This document shows positions 7,805 to 16,640 of a DNA stretch of 64,000 nt, piece after piece. Made by a program: the position numbers and the translations under genes. This DNA is from Prevotella sp. UBA2444 (GTDB lineage Bacteria > Bacteroidota > Bacteroidia > Bacteroidales > Bacteroidaceae): contig DDQK01000026.1 in NCBI GenBank assembly GCA_002342665.1, forward strand, positions 1 to 64,000, given 5' to 3'. A model generated the notes under the pieces. It was not told the origin of the DNA, did not search any database, and saw nothing but the letters and a program-made list of their open reading frames with translations. Position 1 is the first letter of the stretch. Every line of letters starts with the position of its first letter.

Positions 7805-10474
7805 ATGAAGAGACAGATACTAACCATATTGTCAGCCGCTGTGCTGAGTTCAGGGGCGGCTGCACAGGAGGTGATGCGCGACACCACGATACAGGCCGTA
7901 AGGATTGGTTACCTGGACGTGAGCAGGAGTGCGCTGGCCGGTGCCGTAGACCAGGTGACGGCGGAAAGGATGAACAAGGGTCTGATCACCTCGTCGCTCG
8001 ATGCCCTGAACGGACAGGCTGCCGGCGTCCAGATTACCGGCAATCAGGAGGCGATGGTGTCGGCTGTTCGCGTCAGGGGTACCACCTCGCTGACAGGCGG
8101 CAACGACCCGCTGGTGATTATCGACGGCGTGATGACCGATTTGGGTGCCCTCTCAGCCATCTTCCCCTCCGACATCCAGAGCTTCACCATCCTGAAGGAT
8201 GCCTCGGAGACGGCACAATATGGCAGCCGTGGAGCTGCAGGCGTCATCGAAGTGGCCACGAAGAAGGGCAAGGGGCAGCAGTTCCACATCTCATACGACG
8301 GAACCGTGGGCTTCGAGCAGATATACAAGCGACTGGAAATGCTCAGTGCACAAGAGTTCAGACAGACAGGTGACGAACTCGGCATACCCTACTTTGACCA
8401 GGGAGGCGATACCGACTTCGGCCGCAGCATCGAGCGTACGGGATTCGTACACAACCACCACGTGGCCTTCGGCGGCGGTACTCAGACGGCCAACTACCGT
8501 GCGTCGGTGGGCGTAATGGAACACCAGACGGTGATTCGCAACAATAAATACCGCAGCTACTTCGCCAAGCTCGACATCAGCAACAAAGCATTCGACAACC
8601 GTCTGAAAGTAGACCTGGGCATCTTCGGCTCCATCCAGAAGAACGACGTGCTGCCCTTCAAGCAAAAGCTGCTCTACTCGGCTGCCACCTTCAACCCCAC
8701 CGTGCCCGAAGGCCCCAACAACGACGGCAGCTACACTCAGATTCCGGAGGCCGTATGGATCAACAACCCCTACTCGCTGCTGAAGATGAAACAAGACGAG
8801 GACAACAGCCACATCAACCTGCATCTGAACGTGACCGTCAACCTGGCCCGTAACCTCGACCTGAGTGCCTTCGGATCGTATACTTACAGCAACGTCAACA
8901 ACGGCCACTTCTATCCCTCCATTGTCTGGAGCCACGGAGAGGCTTACCGAGGGAATAACAAGGATGAAGACCTGCTGGGCAACTTGTCGCTGAACTACTC
9001 GCTCGACTTCGGGAAATCGGCCCTGAAACTGATGGGACTTGCAGAAGCCAGCAAACAGAAGAAGACAGGGTTCTTCACCACCGTGACCAACCTCTCGTCA
9101 GACGATTTCAGCAACGAGAATCTTTCCGCAGGTGCCGCACGCCCATGGGACGGCACCGATTCCTACTATATCGATGCGCACATGGAATCGTTTCTCTTCC
9201 GTGCCCAGTATACTTTCGACAAGCGCTACACGCTGACGATGAACGCCCGTGGCGATGCCTCGTCGAAATTCGGTAAGAACAATCGCTGGGGTTTCTTCCC
9301 CTCCGTCAGCGGTGCCTGGGTCATCAGCGAGGAGCGCTGGATGAAGTCGCTGACGAGCATCACCAATGCCAAGCTCCGCATCGGCTGGGGACGCTCGGGA
9401 AGCCTCGGTGGCATAGACTCCTACAACTCCCTGCAGCTGGTGCATCCCAACGGCGTGGTATCGGTAGGCGGTGCTCCTGCCACCACGCTGGGCATCATCC
9501 GAAATGCCAACCCAGACCTGAAGTGGGAGGTGAAGAATACCTTCAACGTGGGTCTCGACGTGTCACTCTGGGGTGGGCGTATCGCTGCCACCATCGACTT
9601 CTACCGTTCGAAGACCACCGACATGTTATATGTCTACGACGTGCCCGTGCCACCTTATACCTACGACAAGCTGTTGGCAAACATCGGATCGATGGAGAGC
9701 AAGGGACTGGAAATAGGCTTCGGCATCACCCCATTGAGGACTCGTAACATGGAGCTGGCCATCAACATGAACTGGAGCTTCTCGCAGAACAAACTGCTCT
9801 CCCTCGACGGCTACCACAACGGACAGTATCTGACGGCCCCTGCGAGCAAGGGCATCTCCGATCTTTGGGGAGCCGGATTCCACGGAGCCAGCGGCGTGGT
9901 GAACCAGGTGGTGGGAGAGCCGCTCGGCGTGTTCGTGCTGCCACACTGCAATGGAGTGGTAGACGTCATCAATGGCTACAAGGTTTTCAACGTGACCAGT
10001 GAGAGCTACATCTGCGGACAAGCGACGCCTAAGGCTACGATGGGCTCGAACATCGCCTTCCGCTACCACAACTGGGACGTGACGATGCAACTCAACGGTG
10101 CCTTCGGACACCATATCTACAACGGCACGGCCAATACCTACATGAACCTGCTGTCGCTGCCTAACTACAACGTGATGAAAGGAGCCCCCGAACAGAAGCT
10201 TATCGACCAAACCATCAGCGACTACTGGCTGGAACGAGGCGACTACGTGAACATCGACTACCTGACCATCGGCTGGAACGTGCCCGTCGCCTCGAAATAC
10301 ATCAAGCTACTGCGGCTATCGGTTTCTGTCAACAACCTGGCCACCATCACCGGCTATAGCGGACTGACACCGATGATCAACTCAAGCGTCATCAACGGCA
10401 CCCTCGGCATCGACGACAAGAATGTCATTCCCCCATACCGTTCCTATACGATGAGCGTCAGCATCAAGTTCTGA
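7805..10474 (+). CDS. SusC/RagA-type TonB-dependent outer-membrane receptor
   Basis: An 889-residue outer-membrane beta-barrel transporter for nutrient uptake with its SusD partner. It has a signal peptide (MKRQILTILSAAVLSSGAAA). The plug domain shows VRVRGTTSLTGGNDPLVIID and ILKDASETAQYGSRGAAGVI, and the barrel ends in RSYTMSVSIKF with a terminal Phe. It lacks the N-terminal carboxypeptidase-regulatory-like domain seen in many SusC proteins, so the plug begins almost directly after the signal peptide. GC content is high, unlike the second SusC at 24.2 kb. It is co-transcribed with the SusD and papain-like genes. The substrate is unknown; the protease neighbour hints at a peptide or protein substrate rather than a glycan. 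Confidence 0.93.
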   Translation: MKRQILTILSAAVLSSGAAAQEVMRDTTIQAVRIGYLDVSRSALAGAVDQVTAERMNKGLITSSLDALNGQAAGVQITGNQEAMVSAVRVRGTTSLTGGNDPLVIIDGVMTDLGALSAIFPSDIQSFTILKDASETAQYGSRGAAGVIEVATKKGKGQQFHISYDGTVGFEQIYKRLEMLSAQEFRQTGDELGIPYFDQGGDTDFGRSIERTGFVHNHHVAFGGGTQTANYRASVGVMEHQTVIRNNKYRSYFAKLDISNKAFDNRLKVDLGIFGSIQKNDVLPFKQKLLYSAATFNPTVPEGPNNDGSYTQIPEAVWINNPYSLLKMKQDEDNSHINLHLNVTVNLARNLDLSAFGSYTYSNVNNGHFYPSIVWSHGEAYRGNNKDEDLLGNLSLNYSLDFGKSALKLMGLAEASKQKKTGFFTTVTNLSSDDFSNENLSAGAARPWDGTDSYYIDAHMESFLFRAQYTFDKRYTLTMNARGDASSKFGKNNRWGFFPSVSGAWVISEERWMKSLTSITNAKLRIGWGRSGSLGGIDSYNSLQLVHPNGVVSVGGAPATTLGIIRNANPDLKWEVKNTFNVGLDVSLWGGRIAATIDFYRSKTTDMLYVYDVPVPPYTYDKLLANIGSMESKGLEIGFGITPLRTRNMELAINMNWSFSQNKLLSLDGYHNGQYLTAPASKGISDLWGAGFHGASGVVNQVVGEPLGVFVLPHCNGVVDVINGYKVFNVTSESYICGQATPKATMGSNIAFRYHNWDVTMQLNGAFGHHIYNGTANTYMNLLSLPNYNVMKGAPEQKLIDQTISDYWLERGDYVNIDYLTIGWNVPVASKYIKLLRLSVSVNNLATITGYSGLTPMINSSVINGTLGIDDKNVIPPYRSYTMSVSIKF

Positions 10475-10476
10475 TT

Positions 10477-10562
10477 TGAAGATTGAACATTGAAGATTGA
10501 AGATTGAAGATTGAACATTGAACATTGAACATTGAACATTGAAGATTGAACATTGAACATTT
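10477..10562. repeat. Heptameric tandem repeat spacer (ATTGAAC/ATTGAAG)
   Basis: About twelve 7-bp units of ATTGAAS fill the gap between the SusC stop and the SusD ATG. Similar unit repeats lie at other operon junctions in this window. Confidence 0.8.
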
Positions 10563-12218
10563 ATGAGTAACAATAAATATAGAAGACACCGCATCGATTC
10601 CGTATACTGCGCCATTTGCGCAGTACTCTGCCTATGCTCCTGCTCTCTCGACGAGAACCCCAAAGACCAGATACCCGAGGAAGAAGCCTACAAGACAGCC
10701 GACGCCCTCTACCTGAACACCGTCGCCACACTCTATAGCTACATCGGAGGCTCTGAAGACGGACAAGGCCTGCAGGGCACCTGCCGAGGCGTCTATGACC
10801 TACAGACCTTCGGCTCAGACGAAGCCATGCTGCCTACACGACGCGCCGACTGGTACGACGGCGAACTGTGGCAACACATGTACCGTCACTCCTGGTCGGC
10901 TGGGCACGACCTGCCCAAGAACGCGTGGCTATATCTCTACAAGGTCATCACCCTGTGCAACCACTCGTTGGTACAGCTGGAAAACCACCGGCAGCTCATC
11001 ACCGAAGCGCAGTTCCTGGCCTATACCAGTGAGGTGCGCGCCCTTCGCGCCATCTACTATTGGTATCTGATGGATCTCTTCGGACGTGTGCCCATCATCA
11101 CTTCTGCCGATCTATCTATCAACGAGGTGCATCAGTCGGAACGCAGCGAGGTGTTCAGTTTCATCCTCAACGAACTGATTGCATCTTACGAATACCTTCC
11201 CGAAAGCAAAAGCGCCCCCATCACCGACTACTACGGCCGCGTTACCCAGTCCGTGGCATGCTTCGTGCTGGCCAAGCTGACGCTGAATGCGGAAGTATAT
11301 TCAGATGATGACTGGACCGACGAGGTGTACCCCGACGGAAAAGAACTGCTGTTCAACGTCTGGGGGCAGAAGATGAACGCTTGGGAAGCTACTGACTATT
11401 ATTGCGGCATACTGAGCGAAATGGGCTTCGAACTCGAAAAGAACTACGAAAACAACTTTATCGTACACAATGAGAATTCGAAGGAGAATATCTGGACTAT
11501 CGCCATGGACAGGGACCTCTATAACAACCAACAGCAGAACATGTTCCGCTCATGGCACTCACGGCACGCCGCAGCCTACGGCTTCAGCGGGGAAAATGGC
11601 TCGTGTGCTACGCTGAAAACGCTGGAGGTGTTCGGCTATGGCACTGAACTTGAAGACCCCCGTTTCGACTTGAACTACTGGGCAGGTGAAGTATATGACC
11701 TCGACTATCAGCCTGTCTTCGACCGGGTGGGCGCCCCCCTTGTCTACGTACCTGAGGCTGTGGAGATGGAACTGACCCTCAGCCCGTATGTTGAGACGGC
11801 AGGTGCCCGAATGAAGAAATATGCGGTTGACAAGAACGCCATGAAGGACGGCAAACTGATGGACAACGACATTGTGCTCTTCCGCTTTGCCGATGTGCTG
11901 CTGATGAGGGCCGAGGCACTCTTACGCATGGGAGAGGTTGGAATGGGACAAGGCTACTATGACCAGGTGCGCAGAAGGGCCAAAGTGCCGCTACGCTCGC
12001 TGACGCTGGACAACATCCTCGACGAGCGGCTGCTGGAACTCTGCTGGGAGGGCTGGCGCCGACAGGACCTGATACGCTTCAGGCAATACGAGAGCCTGTT
12101 CGAAGGGGATGAATACGACATGAAAGTTGATGAGAGCGACGGGCACACCACCGTCTATCCCATCCCCGCTGACGTGATGGCACTGAACCATAACTTGACG
12201 CAGAATCCGGGATATTGA
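10563..12218 (+). CDS. SusD/RagB-like surface lipoprotein
   Basis: A 551-residue outer-membrane lipoprotein that caps its SusC partner and binds substrate. It has a lipoprotein signal with lipobox-like LCLCSC, and SusD features such as EVRALRAIYYWYLMDLFG, a TPR-like helical core, and the C-terminal segment LDERLLELCWEGWRRQDLIRF followed by YPIPADVMALNHNLTQNPGY. The start ATG directly follows the heptamer repeat spacer. It forms an operon with the SusC upstream and the papain-like lipoprotein downstream. Confidence 0.93.
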   Translation: MSNNKYRRHRIDSVYCAICAVLCLCSCSLDENPKDQIPEEEAYKTADALYLNTVATLYSYIGGSEDGQGLQGTCRGVYDLQTFGSDEAMLPTRRADWYDGELWQHMYRHSWSAGHDLPKNAWLYLYKVITLCNHSLVQLENHRQLITEAQFLAYTSEVRALRAIYYWYLMDLFGRVPIITSADLSINEVHQSERSEVFSFILNELIASYEYLPESKSAPITDYYGRVTQSVACFVLAKLTLNAEVYSDDDWTDEVYPDGKELLFNVWGQKMNAWEATDYYCGILSEMGFELEKNYENNFIVHNENSKENIWTIAMDRDLYNNQQQNMFRSWHSRHAAAYGFSGENGSCATLKTLEVFGYGTELEDPRFDLNYWAGEVYDLDYQPVFDRVGAPLVYVPEAVEMELTLSPYVETAGARMKKYAVDKNAMKDGKLMDNDIVLFRFADVLLMRAEALLRMGEVGMGQGYYDQVRRRAKVPLRSLTLDNILDERLLELCWEGWRRQDLIRFRQYESLFEGDEYDMKVDESDGHTTVYPIPADVMALNHNLTQNPGY

Positions 12219-12272
12219 GAGATTGAGAGATTGAGAGATTGAGAGATTGAGAAATTGAGAGATTGAGAAATT
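12213..12272. repeat. Octameric tandem repeat spacer (GATTGAGA)
   Basis: About seven 8-bp units bridge the SusD stop and the next gene. The presumed TTG start codon of the papain-like gene at 12271 lies in the last unit. Confidence 0.8.
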
Positions 12273-13032
12273 GAAGAATACGCTTTTTGTTTTTTGCGCT
12301 GTACTACTCTTGGGTTGTGTACAGCAGGAACCGAAGCATTTCACCCATGAAGTGCTCAACCGCATGACGCCCGTCAAGGATCAGGGCAAGAGTCAGACGT
12401 GCTGGATCTATGCCATGCTCGCCACCATCGAGACGGAGCATCTCTCGTGGGGCGACTCGGTCAATCTCTCACCTTATTATATTGAGAAAGCACTGGAGCG
12501 CGAGCCGAAGGCACCGGAGAGCAAGCGCGGGATGGGGGCCACCCTGCTGCGGCTGATACAGAAACACGGCATCGTGGGCTATGATGCAATGCGGAGCATC
12601 GACACGCCTGCGCCCAGGTTTGTGTTCATGCTCGGTGCCGAATACACGGCGCAAGAGTTTGCACGCAGTGTCTGCAAGCCTGGCGAGTACATCGCCCTGA
12701 CGAGTAATTCAAGCGAGCCTTATTATAAAGAGGTGGACATCTCCCTGCCCGACAACTGGCTGCAAGACCGGTTCCTGAATATTCCCATGGACTCGTTGTT
12801 GGCAAAGACCGAGCGTGCTGTCAGAAAGCATCACGGTGTCTGCTGGGAGAGCAAAGGCCACGCCATGGCCATCGTAGGCATTGCCCACGACGACACTGGA
12901 GAAAAGTATTTCATCATGAAGAACTCCTGGGGGACAGACCGTCCTTACAAAGGCCTCGACTACCTCTCCTTCGAGGATTTCCACGAGCAGACGTTGGCCG
13001 TGGAGATGACAAGAGAGGCGTATCGGAACTGA
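12271..13032 (+). CDS. Papain-like (C1 family) cysteine peptidase lipoprotein
   Basis: A 253-residue exported protease. It has a lipoprotein signal with lipobox VLLLGC. The papain-fold catalytic elements are the oxyanion Gln and nucleophile in KDQGKSQTCWIYAM, the His in SKGHAMAIVG, and the Asn in FIMKNSWGTD. This order matches C1 peptidases, with some resemblance to bleomycin hydrolase/aminopeptidase C types. No ATG lies near the signal peptide, so the TTG at 12271 within the octamer repeat is the likely start. It is third in the SusC-SusD operon, suggesting processing of a peptide ligand at the cell surface or in the periplasm. Confidence 0.88.
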   Translation: MKNTLFVFCAVLLLGCVQQEPKHFTHEVLNRMTPVKDQGKSQTCWIYAMLATIETEHLSWGDSVNLSPYYIEKALEREPKAPESKRGMGATLLRLIQKHGIVGYDAMRSIDTPAPRFVFMLGAEYTAQEFARSVCKPGEYIALTSNSSEPYYKEVDISLPDNWLQDRFLNIPMDSLLAKTERAVRKHHGVCWESKGHAMAIVGIAHDDTGEKYFIMKNSWGTDRPYKGLDYLSFEDFHEQTLAVEMTREAYRN

Positions 13033-13179
13033 TATGTCCTTTTTCGGTTTATTTTCCCGGTTTTATTCTAATTCAGCAGCCCAGAATGGCGTTTGCCGGA
13101 AAATTTTTCTGCCAGCTCTCCAAAATTAGGGATATTTTCTGAATTACGTAAGAAATTTGGTGGATATCTCCAAACATCG

Positions 13180-13187
13180 TACCTTTG
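13180..13187 (+). promoter_or_regulatory. Minus-7 box of the response-regulator gene
   Basis: TACCTTTG, 20 bp before the ATG at 13207. Confidence 0.6.
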
Positions 13188-13206
13188 CATCCAAAATTAG
13201 ACTAAT

Positions 13207-13848
13207 ATGGGGAAATATATTTTGGCAGACAATCAGGAACTGACACGCTTTGCATTAGAGAGCCTTCTCCGTCAGGATGAGCAGAACGTCGTCTACAGAG
13301 TCAGCGACAAGGCGGGACTCTTAGAACTATTGAAGAAGCACGAGAACGCATTCGTCTTATTAGACTACACACTCTTCGACTTTGCCGACGAAGACCAACT
13401 GCTGATCGTCGCCGAACGCTTCGCCCTGTCGGAGTGGATACTCATCAGCGACGAGCTGACGCCGAAGTTCCTGCGCCGAGTGGTCTACGCCTCCCACCAG
13501 TTCAGCATCGTGTTCAAGGACAGTCCACTGAGTGAGGTGCGAGAGGCCTTGCAGAACGTCGCCCATCACCAGCGGTTCATCAGCCAGCGGGCACTGGGGG
13601 CAATCATCAGCCAGCAGCAGGAGGACGATCACCCCAACATCCTCACGGAGACCGAGACGGAGATAGTAAGGGCCATCGCCCAGGGCAAGACCACCAAGGA
13701 GATTGCCAATGAGCGCTTCTCAAGTGTACACACCATCACCACCCATCGCAAGAACATCTTCCGCAAACTGGGCGTCAACACCGCCCACGAAGTCGTCAAG
13801 TACGCCTTACGCGCCGGACTGGTGGACTCGTCAGAGTTCTATATTTAA
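13207..13848 (+). CDS. LuxR/NarL-family response regulator
   Basis: A 213-residue transcription regulator. The N-terminal receiver-like domain (residues ~3-115) has FVLLDYTLFDF with a plausible phospho-acceptor Asp. The C-terminal LuxR-type HTH (~145-210) shows LTETETEIVRAIAQGKTTKEIA and TITTHRKNIFRKLGVNT. The acidic residues near the N-terminus (ADNQE) are weaker than the usual DD pair, so it may be atypical. There is no sensor kinase next to it. Its stop abuts the stop of the convergent MetY-like gene with no space for a terminator. Confidence 0.85.
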   Translation: MGKYILADNQELTRFALESLLRQDEQNVVYRVSDKAGLLELLKKHENAFVLLDYTLFDFADEDQLLIVAERFALSEWILISDELTPKFLRRVVYASHQFSIVFKDSPLSEVREALQNVAHHQRFISQRALGAIISQQQEDDHPNILTETETEIVRAIAQGKTTKEIANERFSSVHTITTHRKNIFRKLGVNTAHEVVKYALRAGLVDSSEFYI

Positions 13849-15078
13849 TTAGACGCTGTTCTTGATATCCTCCAGCAGATCCTCGCCGGCTTCAAGGCCG
13901 ATGCTTAATCGGACAGTCGTATCGAGTACAGACATCTCTGCACACTGTTCTGCGGTAAAAAGGCCGAAGATCGTTGAAGCAGGGTGGATAGCCAGCGATT
14001 TGCGGTCGAAGAGGTTCGTCGCACGCCGAATCACCTTCAATTTGTCGATGAATGCCCATGCCCTTTCCTTCGACTCAAGATCGATAGTGAAAACGGCTCC
14101 AGGCAATGGGCCGAATTGCTTATGAGAGAGTTCGTAGAAGGGATTATCCTCAAGACCTGTATAGTTCACTCGTTTGATTTCTGGCAACTGCTGACACTGG
14201 CGGGCGAGCCACAACGTAGTCTCTGCCTGACGACGGTAGCGGATGTCGAGCGTATCGAGGCCGAGTGTCTCCATATAGGCCACCTGAGGTGTCATCAGTC
14301 CACCAAGGTTTGTGATGAGTTCTGTTTTTACACGAGCCGTGAAGGCCAGCTTCTTCCCTACCTTCCTGACCCGTGTCTGGAGGACTTGCGATGGCGACTG
14401 GCTCCAGTCGAACTGTCCGTAGTCGATGAGCAGACCACCAAGGCCTGTGCCGCCGCCAGAGATATACTTCGTGCTCGACACCACTTCGATATCCACGCCG
14501 AAGTCGGCGGCACGGAAGGCGGAGAACGGCACAATGGTCGTATCTGCAATCAGTGGCACCCCGGCCCTATGGGCGATGTCGGCCAACTTGCGGATATCAG
14601 CCACCAGCAGTTGCGGATTGGTGATGATCTCGAAAAACAGCGCACAGGTCTTGTCATCGATCTGCGCCTCCACCTCATCAGGTTTCGTGAAATCGACAAA
14701 GCGCGGCTCTACACCGAAATTGCCCAAGGTGTCGCGAATCAGCGAGACTGAGTTGCCAAACAGATGCTTCGAGGCCACGATATTCAATCCTGCGGCACTG
14801 ACAGCTGTCAGGGCGTAGTGGATGGCTGCCATTCCCGTGTTGAGTGCTGTCACACTCGTAGCGCCTGTCAACTGACGGACCCTTTCTTCCAGATAGGTGG
14901 TCGTCGGGTTGGCGATACGGGCATACGACGGCGCCATGGAACGACCGCAGAATGCGTCGCCCATGGCTTTGGCAGACTCAAACTCAAACGCCGCCGTATA
15001 GTAGACGGGCATCGACAGTGCCCCGTAAGCATCAGGCTTCTGATACTTCGTTGTCAGTATTTTCGTTTCGTACTGCAT
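13849..15078 (-). CDS. MetY-like PLP-dependent O-acetylhomoserine sulfhydrylase family enzyme
   Basis: A 409-residue Cys/Met-metabolism PLP enzyme. Family features are PVYYTAAFEFESA, YARIANPTTTYLEERV, TALNTGMAAIHYAL and the PLP lysine in VVSSTKYISGGGTGLGG, with the C-terminal RLSIGLEAGEDLLEDI. MetY-type enzymes join O-acetylhomoserine with sulfide or a protein thiocarboxylate to make homocysteine; cystathionine gamma-synthase or lyase activity cannot be excluded. Its ATG overlaps the SufS stop (TAATG at 15078). It is the last gene of the DsrE-TusA-encapsulin-desulfurase operon, which places it as a sulfur acceptor step. Confidence 0.88.
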   Translation of the reverse strand: MQYETKILTTKYQKPDAYGALSMPVYYTAAFEFESAKAMGDAFCGRSMAPSYARIANPTTTYLEERVRQLTGATSVTALNTGMAAIHYALTAVSAAGLNIVASKHLFGNSVSLIRDTLGNFGVEPRFVDFTKPDEVEAQIDDKTCALFFEIITNPQLLVADIRKLADIAHRAGVPLIADTTIVPFSAFRAADFGVDIEVVSSTKYISGGGTGLGGLLIDYGQFDWSQSPSQVLQTRVRKVGKKLAFTARVKTELITNLGGLMTPQVAYMETLGLDTLDIRYRRQAETTLWLARQCQQLPEIKRVNYTGLEDNPFYELSHKQFGPLPGAVFTIDLESKERAWAFIDKLKVIRRATNLFDRKSLAIHPASTIFGLFTAEQCAEMSVLDTTVRLSIGLEAGEDLLEDIKNSV

Positions 15079-16640
15079 TATCGTCCGATTATCTTTTTAA
15101 CTGCTATTACTAATTTGTCTACGTCTTCGCGAGTATTGTAGAGAGCAAAGGTGGGGCGGACACTCATCTCATAGCCCAGGGCGCGCAGGGCGGGCTGGGC
15201 ACAGTGGTGACCGGCTCTGACGGCGATGCCCTCCTTGTCGAGCAGCGTTCCCACTTCTGGCACGGGGATGCCGTCGAGTACGAAACTCACTACAGACACA
15301 CGGTTCTTGGGATTGCCGATGAGCGTCAGCCCAGGTATCTGGCCGAGTTGTTCACGGGCATACTCCGTCAACTGGTGCTCGTGGTGCTCGATGTTGCGGA
15401 TACCCAGGTGGCTCACGTAGTCGAGGGCGGCACCCAGTCCGATGGCGTCGGCCACGTTGGGCGTTCCGGCCTCAAAGCGGGCAGGCGGCACATTGTATTC
15501 CGTGCGTTCGATGGTCACGTCCTTAATCATGTTACCACCACCCTGCCAGGGCTGCATCTTATCCAGAAGTTCCTTACGTCCATAGACCACACCGATGCCA
15601 TTAGGCCCGTAGATTTTATGGCCGCTGAACACGAAGAAGTCGGCTCCCAACTGCTGCACATCGACGGGCGTGTGGGCTATCGACTGTGCACCGTCTATCA
15701 GCACGGGTATCTGGTGTGAGTGGGCGATGTCGATGATGCGCTGCACGTCGTTGATGGTACCGAAGGTATTGTTCACGTGCCCCACGGAGACGAATCTTGT
15801 GCGAGGCGTGATGAGCCGTTCCAGTTCAGAGAGGATAAGGTCGCCGTTCTGGTCGGTGGGGATGGCGCGAAGCGTAGCCCCCCGCTCCTGACAGACGCGC
15901 TGCCAGGGCACGATATTGGCATGGTGGTCGAGTTCGGAAACGATTACCTCGTCACCAGGCGTCAGGAACTGCCGTCCGTAGGTCTGTGCCACGAGGTTGA
16001 TGCCCTCGGTGGTACCACGCACGAAGATGATTTCCTCGCTTGAGGCGGCATTGATGAAACGCTGTACTTTCTCACGGGCCTCCTCGTAGGCATCCGTCGC
16101 ACGGGCTGCCAGCGTGTGGGCGCCACGGTGGATGTTGGAGTTGTACGTGCGGTAATAGTCCGATATCTTGTCGATGACCTGATTCGGCTTCTGCGTCGTT
16201 GCCCCATTGTCGAGCCACACAAGGTCATGACCGTTCACTTTCTGATTCAGTACGGGGAAGTCCTTCTTGATCTGCTCTGAGTTCAGCGTGTCGGCCTCCT
16301 CGTAATGCAGGTCGCGCAGTTTCTGCGTCTCGGGGATGCCGATGCCGAAGCCGTCCTCATGAGGAATGGTCTTCGTCTGAGCATCTGTATCTCCGAGGTA
16401 AGGAAGTTCGCCGTAGCCACTGCCTCCAGCCAGAAGCTGTTTGAATCCTGCTTCCAACTCGCTGAGGTTCAGTTGCTCGTCAGGCAGTATTGCCTTCCGC
16501 ATTCCCGAGCTATGCTCGCCTACCCGTAGCCTTTCAGCCTGGAGTTCCTCAGGACAGTATTTCTGTGCGATTTCCTTCAGCATAGCCAGCGATCCGCCGT
16601 CCTGTGCAGGGAAACTATTTAGTTCTGATATATTGATCAT
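15078..16640 (-). CDS. sufS: Cysteine desulfurase with N-terminal encapsulin cargo extension
   Basis: A 520-residue SufS-type (class II) desulfurase. The catalytic part starts around residue 123 (KKDFPVLNQ), with WLDNGATTQKP, the PLP lysine in FVFSGHKIYGP and the active-site Cys in VRAGHHCAQPAL. It converts L-cysteine to alanine with persulfide or sulfane sulfur. The first ~120 residues are low-complexity, Gly- and acid-rich and absent from ordinary SufS. In family 2 encapsulin systems such an extension loads the enzyme into the shell. The shell gene lies immediately upstream (stop and start adjacent at 16640/16641). This strongly suggests an encapsulated desulfurase for sulfur storage. Confidence 0.93.
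   Translation of the reverse strand: MINISELNSFPAQDGGSLAMLKEIAQKYCPEELQAERLRVGEHSSGMRKAILPDEQLNLSELEAGFKQLLAGGSGYGELPYLGDTDAQTKTIPHEDGFGIGIPETQKLRDLHYEEADTLNSEQIKKDFPVLNQKVNGHDLVWLDNGATTQKPNQVIDKISDYYRTYNSNIHRGAHTLAARATDAYEEAREKVQRFINAASSEEIIFVRGTTEGINLVAQTYGRQFLTPGDEVIVSELDHHANIVPWQRVCQERGATLRAIPTDQNGDLILSELERLITPRTRFVSVGHVNNTFGTINDVQRIIDIAHSHQIPVLIDGAQSIAHTPVDVQQLGADFFVFSGHKIYGPNGIGVVYGRKELLDKMQPWQGGGNMIKDVTIERTEYNVPPARFEAGTPNVADAIGLGAALDYVSHLGIRNIEHHEHQLTEYAREQLGQIPGLTLIGNPKNRVSVVSFVLDGIPVPEVGTLLDKEGIAVRAGHHCAQPALRALGYEMSVRPTFALYNTREDVDKLVIAVKKIIGR

Noticed and set aside
10477..12272. CRISPR-like arrays suggested by the tandem repeats
   Set aside because: Units are only 7-8 bp with no spacers, and there are no cas genes.
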